64,000 nucleotides of DNA from Chryseobacterium sp. (GTDB taxonomy: Bacteria > Bacteroidota > Bacteroidia > Flavobacteriales > Weeksellaceae), in the NCBI GenBank assembly GCA_027492795.1, contig JAPUEB010000044.1:79924-143923 (forward strand). Reading direction: 5' to 3'. The notes beneath the pieces are model-generated. The model was given only the letters and a program-made list of their open reading frames with translations, had not been told where the DNA came from and made no database searches. The stretch's first letter is position 1. The number at the start of each line of letters is the position of its first letter. Positions 35,614-43,769 of this stretch are shown here, piece after piece. The position numbers were made by a program, and so were the translations under genes.

Positions 35614-38600
35614 TTAAACTTCGTTTTGTTTTCTGTTTCTTACTTTCACGTGGTAGAAAACGTTTGGTTTTGTACCAATTTCTTCAAGTAAAGTGTATCT
35701 TCTGTTGCTGGTGTACAGTTTTCTTACTTCTGAAGATTTATCGTTCATATCTCCAAATGCAAGTGCTCCTGTAGAACAAGCTTTGCTACAAGCGGTAGCA
35801 AATTCTCCGTCTTTAATCACTCTTCCTTCTTTTTTAGCTTCCAGAATAGTAGTTTGCGTCATTTGGATACACATTGAACATTTTTCCATCACCCCTCTTG
35901 TTCTTACTACAACATCAGGATTCAGAACCATTCTTCCTAAATCATTGTTTTGATTGAAATCAAATTTATCATTAAGGTTATAGGTAAACCAGTTGAATCT
36001 TCTTACTTTATAAGGACAGTTGTTTGCACAGTACCTTGTACCGATACATCTGTTGTAAGCCATTTGGTTTTGCCCCTGTTTTCCGTGAGATGTTGCCGCA
36101 ACCGGACAAACAGTTTCACAAGGTGCATGATTACAATGCTGACACATCACCGGTTGGAAAATAACATCAGGATTTTTACCTGGATGGTTCAAAATACCAC
36201 TTTCTTTGTTGAAAGCGTTTCCATACATACCCGGAACGTTCAAACCTGCTGCTACGGATTCTTCCTGTGAAAGTTTTCCGTCTTTATTGGTATCCATTTC
36301 GGCAGGAATATCAGCAGAATAGTAACGGTCGATTCTCAACCAATACATATCTCTGGACATTCTTACTTCCGCTTTTCCTACAACTGGAACGTTGTTTTCA
36401 GCTTGACAAGCAATAATACAAGCTCCACAACCTGTACAAGAGTTCAAATCTACAGAAAGGTTAAAGTGAGGACCATCTGTATCATCAAATTCATCCCAAA
36501 GTGAAATCTTTCCAATCGGAGTGGATTCTGTGAGGGTGTGATATTCTAATGGCTTATTCCATCCTTTTACTTTATCATCAAAAGGAACATTTAAGAAATC
36601 TGCCAAAGGAACTTCTTTTGCAATTTCATAACGTCCTAAAAGTGTGTTTTGGAACTGCATTCCTGCAAATTCGTGTTCGCCGCTTACTTTTTCAATTTTT
36701 ACATTTGAAAGAACAGAATTTGAACCATCAAATAAAGGATAAGCATTAACACCAGTTTCTGCAACCTTGCCGGAATCTTTTTTACCATAACCTAAAGCAA
36801 GTCCTACAGAACCATCCGCTTGCCCTGGCTGAACAAACACTGGAACATCTTTAATGGTAACACCGTTCACAGTAACGTTCACTTTAGAACCGTTCAGCTG
36901 CATTCTAGCGTTCAGATTATTTTCTAAACCTAATTTTTTAGCATCATCCGGAGAAACCGTTAAATAGTTATCCCAAGAAAGTCGTGTAAGCGGATCCGGA
37001 AGTTCTTGCAACCAAGGGTTGTTTCCTTGCGTTCCGTCTCCAAGAGAAGTTTTGGTATATAAAGACAATTCCAAATCAGAAGCTTTGAAATTGCTTAATT
37101 CCGCAACAGCTTGTGCGCCGTTTCCACCTGCATATCCTAAAGAACCTACAGCTCCAGAATTAACAATACCATTATATAAAGCTTGATTAAACGATGTCCC
37201 GCCCAATAAAGTTGTAGCATTCGTTTTTAAATAATCATAATAATTATTGGCAGGATTTCCTTTTCCGTTCATCCAAACCAATAATGATTCTTCAAGTTGT
37301 CTTGATTTATAAATCTTTTGAATTGTCGGCTGCATCAATGCGTACACTCCGCTTTGTGGAGCAATGTCTCCCCAACTTTCCAGCCAGTTCGCTACCGGAA
37401 TTACTGCTTTTGCAGCTTTATACATTTCATTTTTCTTATCGGCAATAGCAACTACAGTGTTTACTTTTGCTAAAGCAGCTTTGAAAGCTTCGCCTTTATT
37501 GGAAGAATAAATCGGATTTACATTGTTTGCGATTAAAACTCCAACCTGTCCTGCATTCATCCAACCTAAGAATTCCTGATATCTTGCACCATCAAATTCT
37601 TTCAAAAGGTTTACTTTACCTGTGAAAGCAGAAGAACCTAATTTTTGGTTGATTAGATGCGCCAAAACTTGTGCAGCTTTAGAACCATCAGCAAAAACAA
37701 CTGCATTTGCGCCTTTTGCCTGAAGTTCTTGTGCAATTTTACCTGCAACTCCTGAAGCTGAACCACCGTTCAATGCATTGTAAACATCAACCAAAGTTTT
37801 GTTTACTGCACTTGGTTTCATCGGGAATCTTTCATCGGCATTAGCTCCCGTTAAAGACATATTGGATTCCACCTGAATGTGTCTCAACATGGTTGCCCCA
37901 GGTTTTTTAGCAGCAGCGTAAGATGTTTCCAATCCGCCACCGTTATAATCACCAAGGAAATCCGCATTGAAAGATACTACCAATTGTGATTTTGAAAGGT
38001 CATAAACCGGCAATGCTCTTTGCCCGAAAACTTCCTGAGCAGCATCTAAACCTGCAGCATAAGGATACGCATCGTAAGTTACGAGTTCTGCGGAAGGATA
38101 TTTTGTTTTAAAATCTGCAAAAAGTTTTTTGAAAGTTGGCGAAGGGAAAGAGTGCGATAAAACCACGATTTTCTTTCCTGTTCCTTGTGCTGTTGTAAGT
38201 GCATTAAGAACGAAATCATCTACTTTATCGAAAGTTTCGTCCTTACCGTTTAGTTTTGGCTGCTTTACTTTATCGTTATCGTAAAGTGAAAGTACGCTTG
38301 CTTGTGCTCTTGCATTGGTTTTACCCAATTCGTTCGCGGCAGGATTTGGATCAATTTTTATTGGTCTTCCTTCTCTTGTTTTCACCAAAACACTCGCAAA
38401 ATCGAATCCATCGAAATAGGCAGATGCATAATAATTTGGAACCCCTGGAATAATGCTGTGAGGTTTCACAACATAAGGAATTGTTTTGATAACCGGAGCT
38501 TCGCACGCTGCTAAAGTAACCGCCGCTGTAGAAAATCCTAATAATTTCAGGAAATCTCTTCTGGAAGTTCCGCCGTTGTTTTCATTTTCTGTGTTCCCCA

Positions 38601-38712
38601 GAACTTCATCTACGGGAATTTCATCCTGAAACTCTTTTTGAGCTAACTTGCCTCTTAAAGCCGGATCATTCAGCTCATGAATACTTCTGAATTGTATTTT
38701 ATTTGAAGCCAT
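35614..38712 (-). CDS. actB: Alternative Complex III subunit ActB (molybdopterin-like plus Fe-S domains, Tat signal)
   Basis: 1032 residues. After an unusual 48-residue N-terminal extension comes TSRRDFLKLLGFSTAAVTLAAC, a Tat-type signal with possible lipidation. The large middle part is the molybdopterin-oxidoreductase-like domain, which in ACIII lacks the cofactor. The C-terminal third carries ferredoxin-like clusters: CTGCGACIIAC, CQHCNHAPCETVC, CIGTRYCANNCPYK and CSMC with later CSKAC. An EF-hand-like DTNKDGKLSQEE stretch is inserted near 800. It follows actA. Confidence 0.95.
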   Translation of the reverse strand: MASNKIQFRSIHELNDPALRGKLAQKEFQDEIPVDEVLGNTENENNGGTSRRDFLKLLGFSTAAVTLAACEAPVIKTIPYVVKPHSIIPGVPNYYASAYFDGFDFASVLVKTREGRPIKIDPNPAANELGKTNARAQASVLSLYDNDKVKQPKLNGKDETFDKVDDFVLNALTTAQGTGKKIVVLSHSFPSPTFKKLFADFKTKYPSAELVTYDAYPYAAGLDAAQEVFGQRALPVYDLSKSQLVVSFNADFLGDYNGGGLETSYAAAKKPGATMLRHIQVESNMSLTGANADERFPMKPSAVNKTLVDVYNALNGGSASGVAGKIAQELQAKGANAVVFADGSKAAQVLAHLINQKLGSSAFTGKVNLLKEFDGARYQEFLGWMNAGQVGVLIANNVNPIYSSNKGEAFKAALAKVNTVVAIADKKNEMYKAAKAVIPVANWLESWGDIAPQSGVYALMQPTIQKIYKSRQLEESLLVWMNGKGNPANNYYDYLKTNATTLLGGTSFNQALYNGIVNSGAVGSLGYAGGNGAQAVAELSNFKASDLELSLYTKTSLGDGTQGNNPWLQELPDPLTRLSWDNYLTVSPDDAKKLGLENNLNARMQLNGSKVNVTVNGVTIKDVPVFVQPGQADGSVGLALGYGKKDSGKVAETGVNAYPLFDGSNSVLSNVKIEKVSGEHEFAGMQFQNTLLGRYEIAKEVPLADFLNVPFDDKVKGWNKPLEYHTLTESTPIGKISLWDEFDDTDGPHFNLSVDLNSCTGCGACIIACQAENNVPVVGKAEVRMSRDMYWLRIDRYYSADIPAEMDTNKDGKLSQEESVAAGLNVPGMYGNAFNKESGILNHPGKNPDVIFQPVMCQHCNHAPCETVCPVAATSHGKQGQNQMAYNRCIGTRYCANNCPYKVRRFNWFTYNLNDKFDFNQNNDLGRMVLNPDVVVRTRGVMEKCSMCIQMTQTTILEAKKEGRVIKDGEFATACSKACSTGALAFGDMNDKSSEVRKLYTSNRRYTLLEEIGTKPNVFYHVKVRNRKQNEV

Positions 38713-38734
38713 TTATACTTCTAATTTTTAGTTA

Positions 38735-40093
38735 TTAATAATGACATTTACCACATTCCATACCTCCTATCGCATCTACAGTAATTTTTCCTTCTTTTTG
38801 AGGGTACTGTTTTTTCAGCTTATCATGCAGATTTTTGAAATATGCCTGATTGTAACCATTGGTCATATCCACTTCTGTTGTTCTGTGGCATTCAATACAC
38901 CATCCCATTGTAAAGTCGTTCGCCATTTTCACCACGTTCATGGTATCTACAGCTCCGTGGCAGGCTTTACACACTACATCTATTTTAGCGTTAGGATTTT
39001 TCTTATTATGGCTGTTGATAATTGCCTGTTCACCAGCAACTACGTGTTGAGAGTGGTTGAAATAAACAAAATCCGGCATATTGTGAATTCTTGTCCATTC
39101 CACAGGTTTGGTTTTTCCTGTGTAAGATTGTGAAGCTGGATCCCAACCTGTTGCAGCGTATATTTTTTGAATTTCCGCATCGTAGAAAGCTTTGTCTTTA
39201 CCTGGTTCCATATATTTTCCTTTGTACTCGGAAATATTACGGTGGCAGTTCATACAAACGTTCATGGAAGGGATTTCTGAAACTTTTCCATATTTTGCGG
39301 AAGAGTGGCACAATTGACAGTCTATTTTATTTTCACCAGCGTGAATTTTGTGCGAGAAGTGAATAGGCTGTTCTGGCTGATAACCCTTGTAAACGCCAAT
39401 CCACATTAGCCAGTTCCAAATTCCGTAGAAGGCAAAAAGCGCTAATAAACCAAGAGCAACCTTGCCAAAAGTATTGTATTTTTGATAGAACTCTGCAAAA
39501 GATTTTACTCTTGTTTCACTAAGACCGGAAAGCTCCTCTGTTTGCTGAAGTTTTACCAATTGTCTCAATTTCAAAAGCAACCAAAGAAGCAAGCCTCCTA
39601 TCGCCAACAATGAAATTAAAACGATGGTAGAATTTGTTTTCTCTTTTTTCGCGGCTTCTAAATTTGCAGCAGAATTTTGTGTTGCAGCAGCATCAGCAGC
39701 CGGTTCCGGAGCAGGAGGATTGGTGGTGTATTCAAGAATGTCTGTAATGTCCTGATCCGAAAGACTCGGAAACGGCGTCATTGCAGTTTTGTTGAATTTC
39801 TCGAAAACTTGGTTTGCGTATTTGTCTCCCGACTTACGCAACGCTTCGTTGTCCTTTATCCACTTATGAAGCCAGTCGGTATCCAAATTTTGTTCTTTCT
39901 TCAACCTATCTACAACGCCCCCCAATGCGGGACCCACCAATTGCTTATCCAAAGCGTGACATGCGGTACAGTTTGCCTTAAAGAGTTTTTCTCCGTTTTT
40001 AGCATCGCCCTGTGCATAAACAGAAGCACCGGTTGAAAGCAGTAAACCTATGGCTATCAACCCTTTTTTATAATGCTTTTTCCAACTAATCAT
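38735..40093 (-). CDS. actA: Alternative Complex III subunit ActA with an added mono-haem cytochrome c domain
   Basis: 452 residues with six CXXCH motifs. The first (CTACH, about residue 42) is in an N-terminal cytochrome c domain after a Sec signal. Then come two membrane helices (about 155-175 and 210-230), and the five haem sites usual for ActA: CQLCH, CMNCH, CKACH, CIECH and CGKCH. The fusion explains the length. First gene of the act operon; a TATTTTTG box lies upstream. Confidence 0.95.
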   Translation of the reverse strand: MISWKKHYKKGLIAIGLLLSTGASVYAQGDAKNGEKLFKANCTACHALDKQLVGPALGGVVDRLKKEQNLDTDWLHKWIKDNEALRKSGDKYANQVFEKFNKTAMTPFPSLSDQDITDILEYTTNPPAPEPAADAAATQNSAANLEAAKKEKTNSTIVLISLLAIGGLLLWLLLKLRQLVKLQQTEELSGLSETRVKSFAEFYQKYNTFGKVALGLLALFAFYGIWNWLMWIGVYKGYQPEQPIHFSHKIHAGENKIDCQLCHSSAKYGKVSEIPSMNVCMNCHRNISEYKGKYMEPGKDKAFYDAEIQKIYAATGWDPASQSYTGKTKPVEWTRIHNMPDFVYFNHSQHVVAGEQAIINSHNKKNPNAKIDVVCKACHGAVDTMNVVKMANDFTMGWCIECHRTTEVDMTNGYNQAYFKNLHDKLKKQYPQKEGKITVDAIGGMECGKCHY

Positions 40094-40150
40094 TTATATA
40101 AACTTGTGTTAGTACTTTTTTTTGAGAAATCGAGAATTCAATCAGTTGCG

Positions 40151-40158
40151 CAAAAATA
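40151..40158 (-). promoter_or_regulatory. -7 element for the act operon
   Basis: The minus strand reads TATTTTTG, 58 bp upstream of the actA ATG, with TTG-like sequences further out at less than ideal spacing. Confidence 0.45.
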
Positions 40159-40241
40159 AGACTTTTAACACAATCTTAACAGCCATTTGGAGATGGCAAA
40201 TGTCATTTTGAGTTAATTTATAATTGTTCTAAATAACATGG

Positions 40242-40272
40242 TTTGGAATAATTTTTATTTATTATAACTTTG
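40242..40272 (+). promoter_or_regulatory. Promoter of the SPOR-like protein gene
   Basis: TTTG (40242-40245), a 19-bp spacer, then TAACTTTG (40265-40272), a full Bacteroidetes consensus 18 bp before the ATG. Confidence 0.8.
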
Positions 40273-40289
40273 CCAAAATTAAATCGTAG

Positions 40290-40826
40290 ATGAAAAACCT
40301 AATAAAGATAATTTCTGTTGCACTCTTTTTTGTGTATTACAATGCTTCTGCTCAAGAAGTTATAAAGACTGACACTTTGGGTGAAACGCCATTAACAATG
40401 GTAATGGACGCAAAAATTCAGGGCGCGCTGCAAGATATGGAAGACAATTGCAATAGAGCCAACACACGAAGCACCAGAAACAATAGCGGCAATGACGCAA
40501 GCATTGCCCCAACAAGAGTTCTTGTTCCTAGCAGGGATTTAACTACTGCCGAAATTTGCAGAAGAAACCCAAGAATTATGGGCGTGAAAATTCAGCTTGC
40601 AGTAGTGAAAAGCAATGAAGAAGCTAATGAGGTGAAAGCATATTTCCGCAGAAGATTTCCAAACCTGAAAGTGCAAACTGATGCGTCTTTAAGACCGAAT
40701 TACAAAATTCTGGCAGGAAGTTATTTTAATAAACAAAGTGCAAGTGGCGATTTATCTAGAATAAGGCAATATTTCAAATCCGCTATTCCCGTGAATTATA
40801 TGATTTTTTGTGCCGAAGCAAAGTAG
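40290..40826 (+). CDS. Secreted protein with SPOR-like C-terminal domain
   Basis: 178 residues with a Sec signal peptide (about 1-21). After a low-complexity Asn/Thr/Arg stretch the last 80 residues (GVKIQLAVVKSNEEANEVKAYFRRRFPN through NKQSASGDLSRIRQYF) show the strand-helix-strand pattern of SPOR domains, which bind denuded peptidoglycan glycans. Role in division or wall remodelling is inferred. It is divergent from the act operon and ends at a strong terminator. Confidence 0.8.
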   Translation: MKNLIKIISVALFFVYYNASAQEVIKTDTLGETPLTMVMDAKIQGALQDMEDNCNRANTRSTRNNSGNDASIAPTRVLVPSRDLTTAEICRRNPRIMGVKIQLAVVKSNEEANEVKAYFRRRFPNLKVQTDASLRPNYKILAGSYFNKQSASGDLSRIRQYFKSAIPVNYMIFCAEAK

Positions 40827-40845
40827 CTTTAAAATAAAAAACCTT

Positions 40846-40884
40846 AAAAAAGCCGTTTCAAAAAATTTTGAAACGGCTTTTTTT
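40846..40884. terminator. Strong bidirectional terminator
   Basis: Long, nearly perfect hairpin (AAAAAAGCCGTTTCAAAA and its complement) with T runs in both directions between convergent genes. Confidence 0.92.
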
Positions 40885-40901
40885 GATATGAATGAAAAAG
40901 C

Positions 40902-41633
40902 TTAATTAGGCAATTTTGTTCCAGTTATTTCTATAGGAAATCCTACAATAATCGTATTATCCATGGCATTACCCCAACTACTCCCTATTAATTGTTTCGC
41001 GTTTTGTGGCTTTGTGGTGTCATAAGGCAACTGTGCATAATAATGACCTCCTGAAGTAGTTTTGGAAGTCCATTTTATCCAATAGGTTCCTGGTGTAAGC
41101 ACAAGATTAGACACCTGTGTTTTAATTTTGTAAATTTTTCTAGTGGTGCCATCCGGTTGTCCCTGCAAGATACGATACATCTTAGAATCTTCTGCAGAAA
41201 CAAAACGGTTTGTAGTGAGGTCGCCGAAAACCTTTACGGCTCCCGCTACAGATGGATCCGAAGAATAAATTTCAAAATAAACCTCGTTTACTGGAAAGGT
41301 AGCTCCTGCAAAACCAGTCTGATAGGCATACAGATATATGTTTTGCACCGTCCATTTTTCTCCACTTGGAACAACGAAATCATCTGCTAAAGATTGATTT
41401 AAAGCAAGATCAGCACTAATTCCCCAACTCGTTCCAGGATTTTTTATCTCGCTCCAAGTATATCCAGAAGGAGCAGCAGTTCCTCCTGTAGAAGATGAAC
41501 CTGTACTCATTGCAATTGGAGCTGAGTAAGTAAACGGTTGTGGTTGTGGTGTTGGATCTTCGTCGCGGTCTTTTTTACAGCCTGTTAATGACAGGGTTGC
41601 TACGGATAGCAATAATAAAAGTTTTGTTTTCAT
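40902..41633 (-). CDS. Lipoprotein of unknown function
   Basis: 243 residues with lipoprotein signal MKTKLLLLLSVATLSLTGC (Cys19) and a charged, Pro/Gln-rich spacer (KKDRDEDPTPQPQP). The remainder is beta-rich with YFEIYSS, a LTPGTYWIKWTSKTTSG stretch and GGHYYAQLP, suggesting a jelly-roll-like or carbohydrate-binding fold, but I cannot name a family. It is monocistronic. Confidence 0.75.
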   Translation of the reverse strand: MKTKLLLLLSVATLSLTGCKKDRDEDPTPQPQPFTYSAPIAMSTGSSSTGGTAAPSGYTWSEIKNPGTSWGISADLALNQSLADDFVVPSGEKWTVQNIYLYAYQTGFAGATFPVNEVYFEIYSSDPSVAGAVKVFGDLTTNRFVSAEDSKMYRILQGQPDGTTRKIYKIKTQVSNLVLTPGTYWIKWTSKTTSGGHYYAQLPYDTTKPQNAKQLIGSSWGNAMDNTIIVGFPIEITGTKLPN

Positions 41634-41967
41634 ATGTAAAAATTTTATTTTATAGCTTCTATAAAGCTGTTGTTAATTATTGAAGGATTACAAATTAAAT
41701 TTGAAGAAGGTTTTAGTCTATAATGCTTTGGAAGAATAATAAGTTGAACATTATTTCAATATGTTAATTTTCAGCAAAACTTACACAAAAAAGAAGATTA
41801 CAAGGCATTATTTACTAATTGTGATATTAGATTAACAAATGTTTATACACCAAAAGTTTTAACAAAAAAATGTTTAATCAATAAACACACGCTAATAGAT
41901 CGTCAACAAAATTAATATTAAATTTTGCGGCGTGAAATCGGTAAAAAGGTTGATTATTACTTTAAAA
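41634..41967. other. AT-rich intergenic region, nothing recognised
   Basis: 334 bp with no credible open frame or hairpin terminator. It presumably contains the promoter of the lipoprotein gene on the minus strand. Confidence 0.5.
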
Positions 41968-43242
41968 TTAGCGGTAATATCTTTCCAGAAAAATGAAAAA
42001 ACCTTGCATCTTCAAAAGATTGTTCATTGCGAGGTATACAAATAGTAAAGAAATTAAAATATAAAGGAAGGAAAGCAGTTTCGGAGCATTTCTGTATCCA
42101 TAAAAAAGCCAACCCAACATCATTGGAACTACAAAAATAAAGTGTCCGCCGTAAATATAGGAAGTGTGCAATCCAAATTTCAAAACCGCGTGAATTACAA
42201 TATCAACCGCAAAAGAAAGCATCAATATATTGGCGTACTTATTTTTAATATTCTTTAGCCAACTCCAAAAAACCAGAAAAAACACCAATCCTACGAAAAT
42301 ATAAGGTACCCAGTTTAAATAAACATCCATAAAAAGTGCCTTATAATGAAAGCCTTTTTTGTTGTGATAATCCCGAATAACGTAACTTGGAAACAAAATG
42401 TTCCCACCCAGAAACCACGAGTAAACCATATCCCAAACCGGCGTAACCTTTGGTTTTGAAAACTTATCATATTGTTCTCCTGTCTTGTTGAAAATCTTCT
42501 GCCAATCGAAGTTTAATCGATTAAGATATAACAACACAAAAACAACGCCCGAAATAAAAACCCGAAGAATTGTATTGCTAATTTTCTTCCAATTCCAGAA
42601 AAGTTTTTTTTCAAAAAGTAAAGGAATATATACTTTTACAATATTCGTAATGGTGAGTCCGCCAACGGAAACTCCTGCTAAAGTAAGGGCAACTGTTGGG
42701 ATTTTTTGTTCTTTCTTCAGTTTTATAGCTGCATAATAATTGAATAAAACCAATAGAAAAAGCGTGTAAGTATAGGTTTCCGGAGTGAAGGAAAGCAAAA
42801 TAGTCGTCGTAAAAAATGCAAAAAAAGCAAGAATCAATAGGGAAATGTGATTTGGAAGGCGAACGATGTTTTTTAAATATTTAAAAATTTGGATAAGGCT
42901 TAAACTCACCGTAAAAGCACTGCACAAAGCCAAAACCAGACGAAAAATCCCATCTTTTTTTCCATCTGAAAAGAAAAATGCGAAATTCCTCAGCCAATCG
43001 AAAAAATAATTGGAAAGCGGATGCCTCTCGAAACCGCCTCCCGTCATTACAATCGCACGGTTATCAAAACTGAAATAAGCATCCCAAGGAATTCGGTCAT
43101 CAAAAACGATACGGTAATTCAACGCAATGTAACTCGCCAAACTGCCGTAAATTCCTAAAAAAAATAGAAACAATAAGCTTTCGAGCCGAGTTGCCGGAAA
43201 GACTAGTTTAAGAAAGTATAAGATTTTTTTTTTAAGTTTCAA
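41968..43242 (-). CDS. Polytopic membrane protein, glycosyltransferase-C-like, function unknown
   Basis: 424 residues with about eleven membrane helices. An early acidic loop (YRIVFDDRIPWDAYFSFDNRAIV) after the first helix recalls the catalytic first loop of GT-C enzymes, and GFERHPLSNYFFDW follows. I believe it belongs to a Bacteroidetes DUF family without known activity. It stands alone and next to repeat-rich DNA. Confidence 0.65.
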   Translation of the reverse strand: MKLKKKILYFLKLVFPATRLESLLFLFFLGIYGSLASYIALNYRIVFDDRIPWDAYFSFDNRAIVMTGGGFERHPLSNYFFDWLRNFAFFFSDGKKDGIFRLVLALCSAFTVSLSLIQIFKYLKNIVRLPNHISLLILAFFAFFTTTILLSFTPETYTYTLFLLVLFNYYAAIKLKKEQKIPTVALTLAGVSVGGLTITNIVKVYIPLLFEKKLFWNWKKISNTILRVFISGVVFVLLYLNRLNFDWQKIFNKTGEQYDKFSKPKVTPVWDMVYSWFLGGNILFPSYVIRDYHNKKGFHYKALFMDVYLNWVPYIFVGLVFFLVFWSWLKNIKNKYANILMLSFAVDIVIHAVLKFGLHTSYIYGGHFIFVVPMMLGWLFYGYRNAPKLLSFLYILISLLFVYLAMNNLLKMQGFFIFLERYYR

Positions 43243-43309
43243 TGGTTGAAAATTTCGTCAAAAATAGGGAAAAGTTGGAAGATGAAGATGGAAATAGGAA
43301 ATACAAGGT

Positions 43310-43345
43310 ACGAAATGCTAAATGCGAAGTACGAAATGCTGTGTG
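43310..43345. repeat. Direct repeat GTACGAAATGCT
   Basis: Two copies of (G)TACGAAATGCT about 20 bp apart, separated by AAATGCGAA-type sequence. A low-complexity tandem-like patch directly upstream of the membrane protein gene. Confidence 0.5.
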
Positions 43346-43420
43346 AAAATCAACAAAGCATTTTTTTTGATTAATATTGAGAACCTGTTTAATTTTTTTT
43401 AATTTCAAAATACAGTATCA

Positions 43421-43590
43421 GAAATTTTCTTTTCCCCAACCCTTCCTTCGTGAACTGCGTTCGCAGACTTTTCGTCTGTGCTCAGGATGACATGGGTGGA
43501 AAATTTCCTTCAAAATAAACCTTAATTTGCTCCTTTTAGGGTCGGGGTAAACAAATTAAGGTTCATTTTGAAAAATTTAAACAGGCTCTG
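43421..43590. repeat. Tripartite inverted repeat, copy 3 (divergent arms, enlarged first loop)
   Basis: First arm pair GAAATTTTC/GAAAATTTC. The first loop (43430-43498) is enlarged by a segment ending CTCAGGATGACATGGGTGG. The second arm pair TTCAAAATAAACCTTAATTTG-like (about 43509-43529) pairs with its complement near 43551-43571 around the conserved TTTTAGGGTCGGGG loop. The arms differ from those of copies 1, 2 and 4 but still pair. Confidence 0.75.
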
Positions 43591-43612
43591 AAAAAAAAGA
43601 AAAAAGTGTTAT

Positions 43613-43731
43613 TAGCCCCGATGGAAGCATTTGTTTGAGCTCTTTTTCGGGCGGCGGCTTCGCCGCCGCCCGAAAAAAGCGAGTGCGGACAGCGGGACTG
43701 AAAGCGAAAGAATCCCAATACGTGTAGCTCC
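43613..43731 (+). ncRNA. Structured RNA candidate resembling the flavo-1 motif
   Basis: On the plus strand TAGCCCCGATGGAAGC is followed by a 16-bp GC-rich stem (43643-43658 with 43662-43677, triloop) and then GCGGACAGCGGGACTGAAAGCG. Similar TAGCCCCGAT...AGCGGGA elements with a variable central hairpin are widespread in Flavobacteria; I link them to the flavo-1 RNA motif from memory and cannot confirm it here. Both neighbouring genes run on the other strand. Confidence 0.5.
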
Positions 43732-43766
43732 AAAAAAAATCCGCCCATTTGCAGGGCGGAAGTTTC
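43731..43766 (-). terminator. Terminator of the T9SS cargo gene
   Basis: Stem TCCGCCC (43740-43746) with GGGCGGA (43754-43760), 7-nt loop, followed on the minus strand by eight T. Confidence 0.88.
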
Positions 43767-43769
43767 TTA

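Noticed and set aside
43563..43748. Small gene in the gap before the T9SS cargo
   Set aside because: The frame is created by the GC-rich hairpin and low-complexity T runs; no sensible protein.
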